Source of the DNA: Phycisphaerales bacterium | GTDB taxonomy: Bacteria > Planctomycetota > Phycisphaerae > SM23-33 | NCBI GenBank assembly: GCA_003153915.1 | Contig: PMBX01000078.1 | Coordinates: 12,081 to 20,763, forward strand | Direction: 5' to 3' | Length of the DNA: 8,683 nucleotides | Part shown: one piece after another, positions 1 through 6,051 of the stretch | Numbering within the stretch: the stretch's first letter is position 1 | Layout of the letters: each line of letters begins with the position of its first letter | Notes under the pieces: model-generated | What the model saw: the letters and a program-made list of their open reading frames with translations, nothing else | Database searches by the model: none | Told to the model about the DNA's origin: nothing | Program-made: the position numbers and the translations under genes

Positions 1-298
1 TGCGGTCCTGCCGGGCGTAGCCAAAGTATGGCATCACAGCCGTGATACGTTCCGCCGACGCCCGCCTCGCCGAGTCGATGAAGATCAGCAGCTCCATCAG
101 CGTTTCGTTGACCGGCGCGCAGGTGGGCTGGATGATGAACACGTCGCGTCCGCGGACATCTTCTTCCAGTTTCACCAGCAGCTCGCCGTCGGGGAACGGT
201 GCGGTTTTGACGGCCCCCAGCGGCGCGCCCAGGTAATCGCTGATCTTCTGCGCCAGCGGAAGGTTCGACCGGCCGGTAAATAGCTTGAGGTTTCCCAT
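1..298 (-). CDS. prs: Ribose-phosphate pyrophosphokinase (PRPP synthetase), N-terminal part, runs off left edge
   Basis: Only the first 99 residues are in the window. The enzyme makes 5-phosphoribosyl-1-pyrophosphate from ribose 5-phosphate and ATP in the cytoplasm, feeding purine, pyrimidine, histidine and NAD synthesis. My reading gives a start MGNLKLFTGRSNLPLA, then the family hallmarks FPDGE (about residues 36-40), QPTCAPVNETLMELL (about 58-72) and MPYFGYARQDR at the edge, which is the start of the ATP-binding flexible region. The ATG at 296-298 shares one base with the glmU stop (TGATG), and purine-rich GGGGAG and CAGGG lie just upstream inside glmU, so translational coupling is likely. 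The glmU-prs order is conserved in distant bacteria; rplY/ctc and pth often follow prs, but that part is outside the window. The catalytic loop and PRPP-binding motif cannot be checked here. Identity is very secure. Confidence 0.96.
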   Translation of the reverse strand, partial: MGNLKLFTGRSNLPLAQKISDYLGAPLGAVKTAPFPDGELLVKLEEDVRGRDVFIIQPTCAPVNETLMELLIFIDSARRASAERITAVMPYFGYARQDR

Positions 299-1059
299 CA
301 TGCCCTGCTCCCCATGGCCGTACCCCTGGCAGCCAGGATGGCCTCCACCTCTCGCAATTGCTGGAGGTCGTTGATGCTGAGGACCTCTTCGGGCGGGACG
401 GCGGCGACGGCAGCCAGTTTCTTGCCCGCCCCACGCAGCAAGGCCAGCGCGTCAGTTAGATAATACTCGCCCTTGGCGTTGTGGTTGTCCAGCTTGTCGA
501 TGACGCTTCGCAGCGCGGCGGCGTCGAAGCAGTACACCGAGACGTTGACCTCGCGGATCGCCCGTTGGGCCTCGGTGGCGTCGAGGTATTCCACGATGCC
601 GGCCAGTTCACCATTGGCATCGCGGAGGATCCGCCCATAGCGACCCGGATCGTCCAGGATGCTGGTGGCCAAGGTGCAGGCAGCGCCGCGGGAACGGTGC
701 GTCTCAAGCAACTTCCGCAATGTCGCGGGACGGATCAGCGGGCCGTCGCCGGCCAGCACCAGCACCGGCCCGGAGAGCCCCGCCAGTTCGTCCCGGCAGA
801 CCATCACGGCATGGCCGGTGCCCAGTTGCTCGCGCTGCTCCACCCAGCGAATCGCATGATCCGAGGCGGAAAACGCCTGTCGAACCATCACGGCCTCGTG
901 ACCGATGACGGCGATCAGGCGGTCGCAACCGGCGATAGCGCAGGCGTCAAGGACGTAACTCAACATCGGCCTGCCAAGGACCGTGTGGAGCACCTTGGGC
1001 AGGTCGGACTTCATCCGCGTGCCTTTACCCGCGGCCAGGATGATCGCGCTGATCGACAT
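298..1059 (-). CDS. glmU: GlmU-like UDP-N-acetylglucosamine pyrophosphorylase, uridylyltransferase domain only
   Basis: This 253-residue protein matches the N-terminal nucleotidyltransferase half of GlmU, which joins UTP and GlcNAc-1-phosphate to give UDP-GlcNAc for peptidoglycan and other envelope polymers. Visible motifs: LAAGKGTRMKSDLPKVLH at about residues 8-25, EQLGTGHAV near 77, LAGDGPLI with D105 (the Mg-binding aspartate position of E. coli GlmU), GRILRDANGELAGIVEYLD near 142-160, NHNAKGEYYLTD near 192-203, and SIND at 228-231, where N230 replaces the usual GVNN metal ligand. EVNVSV replaces the usual EINTG, so substrate contacts may differ. The left-handed beta-helix acetyltransferase half (about 200 residues) is absent and the gene ends cleanly at prs. 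I chose the ATG at 1057-1059 because MSISAIILAAGKGTRM aligns with family starts; a GTG at 1095 in the same frame falls inside a stem-loop. No strong SD is visible. A related NTP transferase specificity is possible. Confidence 0.88.
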   Translation of the reverse strand: MSISAIILAAGKGTRMKSDLPKVLHTVLGRPMLSYVLDACAIAGCDRLIAVIGHEAVMVRQAFSASDHAIRWVEQREQLGTGHAVMVCRDELAGLSGPVLVLAGDGPLIRPATLRKLLETHRSRGAACTLATSILDDPGRYGRILRDANGELAGIVEYLDATEAQRAIREVNVSVYCFDAAALRSVIDKLDNHNAKGEYYLTDALALLRGAGKKLAAVAAVPPEEVLSINDLQQLREVEAILAARGTAMGSRA

Positions 1060-1080
1060 TATCACCACGTCGCCAAGTTC

Positions 1081-1100
1081 ACCGGGCGTTAGCACCCGGC
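1081..1100 (-). other. Stem-loop between tRNA-Gln and glmU
   Basis: On the minus strand GCCGGG (1095-1100) can pair with CCCGGU (1081-1086), giving five G-C pairs plus one G-U around an 8-nt loop. It starts 10 nt after the tRNA 3' end and ends 21 nt before the chosen glmU ATG. There is no T-tract, so it is not a typical intrinsic terminator; it could mark processing of a tRNA-glmU transcript. It buries the upstream in-frame GTG at 1095, which supports the ATG at 1059 as the start. The function is inferred only from position. Confidence 0.4.
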
Positions 1101-1110
1101 AGGATTCCTT

Positions 1111-1182
1111 CTACCCGGCCAGGACTCGAACCTGGAATAGAAGGACCAAAACCTTCTGTGTTGCCAATTACACCACCGGGTA
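1111..1182 (-). tRNA. tRNA-Gln (anticodon UUG)
   Basis: A complete 72-nt cloverleaf reads on the minus strand. The acceptor stem TACCCGG/CCGGGTA has seven perfect pairs with discriminator G. The D arm is GTGTAATTGGCAACAC, the anticodon stem is GAAGG/CCTTC with loop TTTTGGT, the variable region is TATT, and the T arm is CCAGG-TTCGAGT-CCTGG. Loop positions 34-36 are TTG, which reads glutamine codons CAA and CAG. The T-A first pair and G discriminator are usual for tRNA-Gln. CCA is not encoded (AAG follows) and must be added by a nucleotidyltransferase. The tRNA lies 51 bp upstream of glmU on the same strand, so one transcript is plausible. No consensus -10/-35 pair is obvious directly upstream. 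Confidence 0.97.
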
Positions 1183-1330
1183 AATCGATCCGGCCAAGAA
1201 AACTCAGCCGCTGTTTTGCTGCGCGTCGGCCGAGCTTGGCCAAGTTGTCGCGGCGGTGGGCTCCGTCCGGAAGCCTGAGCCGGCGGCCGCGACCTGGCCG
1301 GCACATTCCCGATCCAGCAACCGATGCGTA

Positions 1331-1346
1331 GGCAGACATGTCTGCC
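1331..1346. repeat. Perfect 16-bp palindrome, candidate operator or dispersed repeat
   Basis: GGCAGACATGTCTGCC reads the same on both strands with no mismatch. Perfect 8-bp half-sites fit binding by a dimeric regulator; in RNA the same sequence could form a 6-bp stem with a CATG loop. It sits about 150 bp upstream of the tRNA-Gln gene and about 270 bp upstream of the cyclase start, which is far for a classical operator of either gene. It could instead be a copy of a genome-wide palindromic repeat. The palindrome is certain; its role is unknown. Confidence 0.6.
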
Positions 1347-1601
1347 CGGCATAACGATTGCCGTCGATCGGGGCGCCCCGTGCGGACGGAAAAACGCCTA
1401 ACGTCAAGGCCGGAAACTTTACCTCCCCGTCGGTGGCGGGTCAACCACGTTTTTTTGTTTCTTTCTACCTACGTTATTTTTTTGTCATGGCATTGAGAAG
1501 ACAGGTTGATGAGGTTGTTGCGATTTTTCAGTTATTCACGTCGTCCCACGGATATGCCGATTACCCTAGTTACATGTAAGGCATTTGGCCTACAAAGGCA
1601 T

Positions 1602-1609
1602 AAGGAAGG
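1602..1609 (+). promoter_or_regulatory. Shine-Dalgarno sequence fixing the GGDEF gene start
   Basis: AAGGAAGG ends 5 nt before the ATG at 1615. It selects that ATG over an in-frame TTG at 1585, which has no comparable site and would add ten residues unrelated to the CBS domain. Confidence 0.75.
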
Positions 1610-1614
1610 TTTCG

Positions 1615-2973
1615 ATGTCAGGAATCGATTTACTAGTAAATCGCGGCTGTGCCGTCGTTACCGTTTCTCCGGGCGAACAGGTTGCCCAGGCCGCTTGCGT
1701 CATGGCGGAACGCAACATCGGCTCGGTGGTTGTGGTGGACCAGGCCGGAGGGATCGTTGGAATCCTCTCGGAGCGGGATATCCTAAGGCATTTGGCCCGA
1801 TTGCCCGGCGGACCGCTCCAATCGCGCGTGGAGGAGATAATGACCGCAAGCGTCGTCTCCTGCCCGCGGACCGCCCGGCTGGAAGAGGTCAACAGGCTTA
1901 TGATGGACAAGAACATCCGCTATCTGCCGGTGGTGGAGGACGGCAAGCCCGTGGCGGTGATTTCCAGCCGGGACGTCATGGCCCGCCAACTCGACATGGT
2001 CAAGGAGATGCGGGATGCCGCCGAGGAAATGGCCAAACTGCTCAAGTGCCTCAAGACCCTCAGTGTCGAGGAGGTATTGGACGTGGCGGTCTCGGAACTG
2101 CCGCATATCTTCCGCGCGGAACGGCTGGCCATCGGCCTCCGCGAGGGCGAGGAACCGTCATTGGTCCGTCGGTGTAACTGCCCCTGCCGGGAAGAAGACT
2201 CGCTGATCCGTGACCTGGAAGCACAAGGTTCGTTCATCCGCCAACCCGTGCCCGAACACTGTCAACGCCAAGGATGCCACGGAGATCGCATCCTGATCCC
2301 CCTTACAGTAACGGTTAAAGGGAACGCCCCGGATTCCGTGGCGCCCAGCGCCGGTTTCCTATGCCTGTGCGGGTGGGGGTCGCTGGAAAAACCGTCCGGT
2401 GAGTTGCTGGCCTACAAGGCGGTCAAGGCGCAGGATATCCTCGGTGCTACGTTTAGCAACGCGATTCGTTTCCACCAAACACACCGGCGCAGTATCACAG
2501 ACGCCCTCACGGGTCTTTGGACCCGCCGGGCGCTTCAGGAGAGATTGCAGGAAGAGGTGGAGCGGGCCTTGCGATACGATGTGCCCTTCTGCCTGGCCTT
2601 CCTGGACGTGGACCACTTGAAATCCATCAACGACTCTGCCGGACACGCCGCGGGCGACGAGATCCTACGCGGACTGGCGAATGTCCTTTCTACCAACGTC
2701 CGCGCCACAGACTGTGTTTGCCGCTATGGTGGGGATGAGTTCGTCGTGCTCCTGCCGCACACCCATCTGCCGGAGGCCCATATCGTCATCGACCGCCTGC
2801 GCGCGCATGCCCAGTCGCGATTGAGCCTCCCCAACGGCCGGGTGGTCACCATCAGCGGGGGCGTGGCCCAATGGAACGGCCAAACCCAAGGAGAAGATAT
2901 CCTTGCCCAGGCCGACTTGGCCTTGTACGAGGCCAAGCACGCCGGCCGCAACGGCGTTGCCGTGGCGTCGTAG
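1615..2973 (+). CDS. Diguanylate cyclase with tandem CBS domains, cysteine-rich GAF-like region and GGDEF domain
   Basis: This 452-residue soluble protein should make cyclic di-GMP from two GTP. Residues about 8-60 and 70-125 are two CBS motifs (SVVVVDQAGGIVGILSERD and YLPVVEDGKPVAVISSRD), which usually bind adenine nucleotides as an energy sensor. Residues about 126-150 form a charged linker helix, and about 150-288 look like a divergent GAF-type sensor containing cysteines C187, C189, C191, C216, C221 (next to H222), C250 and C252. The cyclase domain, about 290-452, has DALTGLWTRRAL, FLDVDHLKSIND with metal ligand D331, GDEILR, and an intact GGDEF at 372-376. R363-x-x-D366 lies five residues before GGDEF, the c-di-GMP feedback inhibition site, so product inhibition is expected. 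There is no membrane segment or signal peptide. It stands alone between a divergent intergenic region and polX. The cyclase call is secure; the middle domain assignment and signal are inferred. Confidence 0.95.
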   Translation: MSGIDLLVNRGCAVVTVSPGEQVAQAACVMAERNIGSVVVVDQAGGIVGILSERDILRHLARLPGGPLQSRVEEIMTASVVSCPRTARLEEVNRLMMDKNIRYLPVVEDGKPVAVISSRDVMARQLDMVKEMRDAAEEMAKLLKCLKTLSVEEVLDVAVSELPHIFRAERLAIGLREGEEPSLVRRCNCPCREEDSLIRDLEAQGSFIRQPVPEHCQRQGCHGDRILIPLTVTVKGNAPDSVAPSAGFLCLCGWGSLEKPSGELLAYKAVKAQDILGATFSNAIRFHQTHRRSITDALTGLWTRRALQERLQEEVERALRYDVPFCLAFLDVDHLKSINDSAGHAAGDEILRGLANVLSTNVRATDCVCRYGGDEFVVLLPHTHLPEAHIVIDRLRAHAQSRLSLPNGRVVTISGGVAQWNGQTQGEDILAQADLALYEAKHAGRNGVAVAS

Positions 2974-3073
2974 TTGGATTCGCCAGGGAACGTCCAAACC
3001 GATCAGGTTTTTCCTCTTGAAGCATGGGGGTCGCGCCCCGAGGCAGGTATACTTTACTGCCGAAAGGGCAGCC

Positions 3074-4798
3074 ATGAAGAACAGGGAAATCGCCACCGTT
3101 TTTGCCCAGATGGCCGACTTGATGGAGATACTCGGCGAGAACCCCTTCCGCGTCAACAGCTATCGCAAGTCCTCCCGAACGCTGGAAGAATTGACCGAAT
3201 CCGTGGAGGAACTAGCCGCGACGGACCGGCTGATGGAGATTCCGGGCGTCGGAAAGGGCACGGCGGAAAAAATCCGGGAATACCTCGCCAATGGCTCTAT
3301 CGCCGCGCATCAGGAACTGCTGGCAAAAGTGCCTGCGGGGTTGCCCGGTCTGCTGGCTGTTCCGGGCCTGGGACCAAAGACGCTGGCCAAACTGTGGAAG
3401 CAGGCTGCTGTTACGACGCTGGAGGAATTGAAGACCGCCCTGGGCGATCCGGCTCGCATCCAGGCCGTTGATGGCATGGGACCAAAGAAAGCCAGGCAAC
3501 TGCTGGATTCGCTGGCCTTTCTGGAAAGCGGAACTCATCGCATCCGGCGGGACCAAGCCGAGGCGCTGGCGGCGCGGCTGATGGCGGCCTTGTGCAAGGA
3601 ACCTTCCGCCAAAAAAGTCCAGGCGGCGGGGAGCCTGCGGCGGGGCAAGGAGACCGTTGGCGACATCGACCTGCTTTGCCAGGCCCCACCTTCTGCGGCC
3701 CAGAGGATCATCGCAGATTTCACCACGGCTTCGGGCGTGCTGCGGGTGCTGGCCGGGGGCGACACCAAGGGAAGCGTCCTGCTGGAAGGCGACATCCAGG
3801 CCGATCTTCGCGTGGTGGGCGCCAAAGGCTTCGGCGCGGCTCTGATGTACTTCACCGGTTCCAAGGAACACAACGTCCGTCTGCGCGAGTTGGCGGTAAA
3901 ACGGGGCTTGAAACTCAATGAGTACGGGCTGTTCCGTGGCGATAAGATGGTCGCCGGGGCGGACGAGGAAGGCATCTACAAGTCGCTGGGATTGCCTTTT
4001 GTTCCGCCGGAATTGCGGGAGGATCGAGGGGAACTGGCCGCCGCGGCAGAGGGAAAACTGCCCGCGCTGCTGGAGCTTGCGGATATCCGTGGCGACCTGC
4101 ACATGCACACCACCGCCTCCGACGGGACCAACACTATCGAGGAGATGGTCGCCGCCTGCCGCGCGCGGGGTTACGCCTACCTGGCCATCTGCGACCACTC
4201 CAAGTCGCAGGTACAGGCACACGGACTGGACGAGGCGCGCCTGGCGCGTCACGTCGCGGAAATCCGCCGTGTGGCGAAAAAGCACGACGACATCCTCGTG
4301 CTGGCGGGGGTGGAGGTGGACATCTTCAAGGACGGCTCGTTGGATTTTGCCCGCTCCGTCCTGGAAAAGCTGGATTTCGTGACGGCATCACCGCACTCGG
4401 CGCTGGGCCAGGGCGCCGCGGAAGCCACCGCTAGGCTGATTACGGCCATCGAAAGCGGCTGCGTACATTGCATCGGGCATCCCTCCGGGCGATTGATTAA
4501 CGCCCGTCCGGGAATGGAGCTGGACATCGAGGCAATCGCCGCCGCGGCAGCGGGGCACAACGTCGCGCTGGAGGTCAACGCAGATCCCATGCGGTTGGAC
4601 CTGCGAGACATTCACGTTCGCGCCGCCATCGCCGCCGGCGCCAAGATCATCATCAACACCGACGCCCACCGGACCGAAAGCCTGGAGTTGATGCGATATG
4701 GGGTGAGCAACGCCCGGCGAGGCTGGGCCACTCGCCACGATGTGATTAACACCTACCCCCACCAAAAGCTGCTGAAATGGTTGCACGATCGCCGCTGA
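3074..4798 (+). CDS. polX: DNA polymerase/3'-5' exonuclease PolX (family X polymerase with PHP domain)
   Basis: At 574 residues this matches the usual length of bacterial PolX (about 570), a repair polymerase that fills short gaps, probably in base excision repair. The N-terminal 8-kDa region (NPFRVNSYRKSSRTLEEL, about 23-40) carries helix-hairpin-helix motifs IPGVGKGTAEKI (56-67) and VPGLGPKTLAKL (96-107), plus a third glycine-rich turn VDGMGPKKA (132-140). The palm contains GSLRRGKETVGDIDLL with catalytic D197 and D199, and the third aspartate D244 in IQADLRVV. Thumb residues follow (FGAALMYFTGSKEHNVRLRE). The C-terminal PHP domain from about 339 keeps its metal ligands: DLHMHTTASDG (H343, H345, D350), CDHS (H375), GVEVD (E414), SPHS (H441), GHPSGRL (H469) and NTDAHR (D530, H532), so exonuclease activity is expected. 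The ATG at 3074 follows AAAGGG at 5-nt spacing and aligns with family starts. It ends 55 bp from the convergent lipoprotein gene; no strong terminator is visible. Confidence 0.97.
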   Translation: MKNREIATVFAQMADLMEILGENPFRVNSYRKSSRTLEELTESVEELAATDRLMEIPGVGKGTAEKIREYLANGSIAAHQELLAKVPAGLPGLLAVPGLGPKTLAKLWKQAAVTTLEELKTALGDPARIQAVDGMGPKKARQLLDSLAFLESGTHRIRRDQAEALAARLMAALCKEPSAKKVQAAGSLRRGKETVGDIDLLCQAPPSAAQRIIADFTTASGVLRVLAGGDTKGSVLLEGDIQADLRVVGAKGFGAALMYFTGSKEHNVRLRELAVKRGLKLNEYGLFRGDKMVAGADEEGIYKSLGLPFVPPELREDRGELAAAAEGKLPALLELADIRGDLHMHTTASDGTNTIEEMVAACRARGYAYLAICDHSKSQVQAHGLDEARLARHVAEIRRVAKKHDDILVLAGVEVDIFKDGSLDFARSVLEKLDFVTASPHSALGQGAAEATARLITAIESGCVHCIGHPSGRLINARPGMELDIEAIAAAAAGHNVALEVNADPMRLDLRDIHVRAAIAAGAKIIINTDAHRTESLELMRYGVSNARRGWATRHDVINTYPHQKLLKWLHDRR

Positions 4799-4853
4799 GG
4801 CTTTCGCGCCGTGAGTCTTGCCGTTGGTTTCCGGCGCTGATTGCCCGTAACGG

Positions 4854-6047
4854 CTACTTGCCGGGGATCGCGCTGGGTGGCGTGACGTCGACGGTGAACC
4901 GTTGCGTCATGACGATAAGGATTGCCGCAGGCTGGCCCTTTTCTTCCACACCGGGCACCAGCGAGGCGATGCGCAGTCGGCAGTTGCGGCTGGAGACGGA
5001 GGGCACCGTCCACTTGATGGATTTTCCGGGCTTGAGTCCCTTAGCGACGGTCTGCCAGGATTGGCCATCGTCGTTGGAGAACTGTAGCTCGACATTTTCG
5101 TATTGTCCGGCCTGGCTGGGAACCCAGGCGAGGGTCTGGCCGCTGCCGCCCCAGAGGAACGATCCTGGCTGGGGCCAGCCGGGCTTGTCTTCCATGCTGG
5201 GATAGGCGACGGACTCAAATTGCCCCGCGGGTCGTGCGGCGGGTTGGGAAGTCGCCGCTGTCGCCGGGGCGACAGCCAGCGTCTCGCTGAAGGCCACCGC
5301 CAGATTCCCGGCCTTGTCTGCCGCCTCGACGCGGAACTTCAATCCCCCGTCTCGCGCGGCTTCGGGAGGTATCTGGATCGGTTCGCTGCCGGCGTCGGGG
5401 AGTTCCTGGGGGAAGCGGCCCCACAGGAAATTCTGCGGGAACTTGGCGAAAAACGTGCTGAGTCGCACCGTTGCGGGGGCCAGGTTTTTGTCGGAGACAC
5501 CCCAGGAGACGTTTACGGTGTCGCCGACCTTGTAGACGTGCGGGACGGTTTTCTTTTCGTCTTCCCACGGCGGGGGCGTGACGGTCACGACGACCGCGGG
5601 AGGATTGCGGTCCACGATGTAGATACGATGCGGCGCCTCGGCGGGCATGTCGGAGGACCCCTGGCCAGGCCCGACGAAGCGTATCCAATAGGCCCCGTCT
5701 TCCTTGGCGCGGAAGAGGAAGTGCGTCTGCTCCACGCCGTAATAGCCGCTCTTGACCCAGTTGGCCCCCGCGTCGGTGGAGTACCAAACGGCCATGCGGG
5801 GATCGCCGTTGACCTGGTATCCGCCGGGGTGACGGATGAAGAAGCTTTCCTGTCGCGTGTAGTAGACGGGAATGCCTTCCCCGATGGTCTCGACGACGGG
5901 GAGGTCTTCGCTAGGCCGATAGTACATCGGAGCGTCGTAGGTCCAATCAGGCAGATCGGCCTGGGGATTCCACTTGGGATTTTCGTCCGGCTGGGTGCAA
6001 CCTACCAGGACGGCGCCGGCCAGGATCAACCATGTCGCGAAGCGCAT
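4854..6047 (-). CDS. Uncharacterised exported lipoprotein with beta-sandwich (Ig-like/Kre9-KNH-like) domains
   Basis: This 397-residue protein begins with a lipoprotein signal peptide: MRF, a hydrophobic stretch, and lipobox LVGC with acylated C17, followed by T18, so it should sit lipid-anchored in a membrane outside the cytoplasm. After a Pro/Tyr-rich segment, residues about 60-145 contain WYSTDAGANWVKSGYYG and AYWIRFVG, about 148-262 contain GDTVNVSWGVSD and LKFRVEAADKAGNLAVAF (Ig-like style), and an Ala/Thr/Pro linker with TSQPAARPAG leads to about 295-395. That last part (GQTLAWVP, VELQFSNDDGQSWQTV, IKWTVPS, CRLRI) has the pattern of the Kre9/KNH Ig-like domain. No catalytic motif is evident, so a binding or structural role is most likely. 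It lies 85 bp downstream of purQ on the same strand and may be read through from purLQ, but its function appears unrelated. SD GGAAGG with 8-nt spacing supports the start; an inverted repeat could mask it. Confidence 0.85.
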   Translation of the reverse strand: MRFATWLILAGAVLVGCTQPDENPKWNPQADLPDWTYDAPMYYRPSEDLPVVETIGEGIPVYYTRQESFFIRHPGGYQVNGDPRMAVWYSTDAGANWVKSGYYGVEQTHFLFRAKEDGAYWIRFVGPGQGSSDMPAEAPHRIYIVDRNPPAVVVTVTPPPWEDEKKTVPHVYKVGDTVNVSWGVSDKNLAPATVRLSTFFAKFPQNFLWGRFPQELPDAGSEPIQIPPEAARDGGLKFRVEAADKAGNLAVAFSETLAVAPATAATSQPAARPAGQFESVAYPSMEDKPGWPQPGSFLWGGSGQTLAWVPSQAGQYENVELQFSNDDGQSWQTVAKGLKPGKSIKWTVPSVSSRNCRLRIASLVPGVEEKGQPAAILIVMTQRFTVDVTPPSAIPGK

Positions 6048-6051
6048 AATC

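Larger units (their letters stand above)
1183..1614. other. Divergent intergenic region with palindromes and T-tracts, no gene recognised
   Basis: These 432 bp separate the tRNA-Gln/glmU/prs unit (leftward) from the GGDEF gene (rightward) and must hold promoters for both. I see: a 10-bp palindrome CTTGGCCAAG (1235-1244); an 8-bp inverted repeat TCCGTCCG (1262-1269) / CGGACGGA (1383-1390); a perfect 16-bp palindrome (1331-1346); a 12-bp palindrome CGGGGCGCCCCG (1369-1380); two 7-T runs (1450-1456 and 1477-1483), each after an ACGTT-like start; and an AT-rich stretch of about 1448-1580 against a GC-rich background. A minus-strand TTGACG (1402-1407) has no matching -10, and I found no convincing sigma-70 pair for either direction. 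Open frames here lack family features and overlap the tRNA or cyclase gene. Confidence 0.6.

Noticed and set aside
1060..1095. Upstream GTG at 1095 as the glmU start, adding 12 residues
   Set aside because: The added residues do not fit the family N-terminus, the codon lies in a stem-loop, and the ATG at 1059 aligns with known starts.
1079..1444. Minus-strand open frame of 121 codons in the divergent intergenic region
   Set aside because: It reads straight through the tRNA-Gln gene and overlaps the glmU start; no protein features.
1506..2177. Plus-strand open frame of 223 codons overlapping the cyclase start in another frame
   Set aside because: Gly/Arg-rich translation typical of an out-of-frame reading of the CBS region; no SD that competes with the one at 1602-1609.
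3048..3053. TATACT as a -10 box for polX
   Set aside because: Nearest -35-like hexamer (TTGAAG at 3018-3023) is 24 nt away and the 17-nt position is G-rich; a possible -10 only, not called as a promoter.
3212..4285. Long open frame of 357 codons on the minus strand inside polX
   Set aside because: It is antisense to a PolX gene whose motifs run unbroken across the span; its translation shows no family motif and reflects high GC content.
4820..4854. Inverted repeat GCCGTT/AACGGC between convergent polX and lipoprotein gene as a shared terminator
   Set aside because: Only 6 bp with a 23-nt loop and no T-tract on either strand; not a credible intrinsic terminator.
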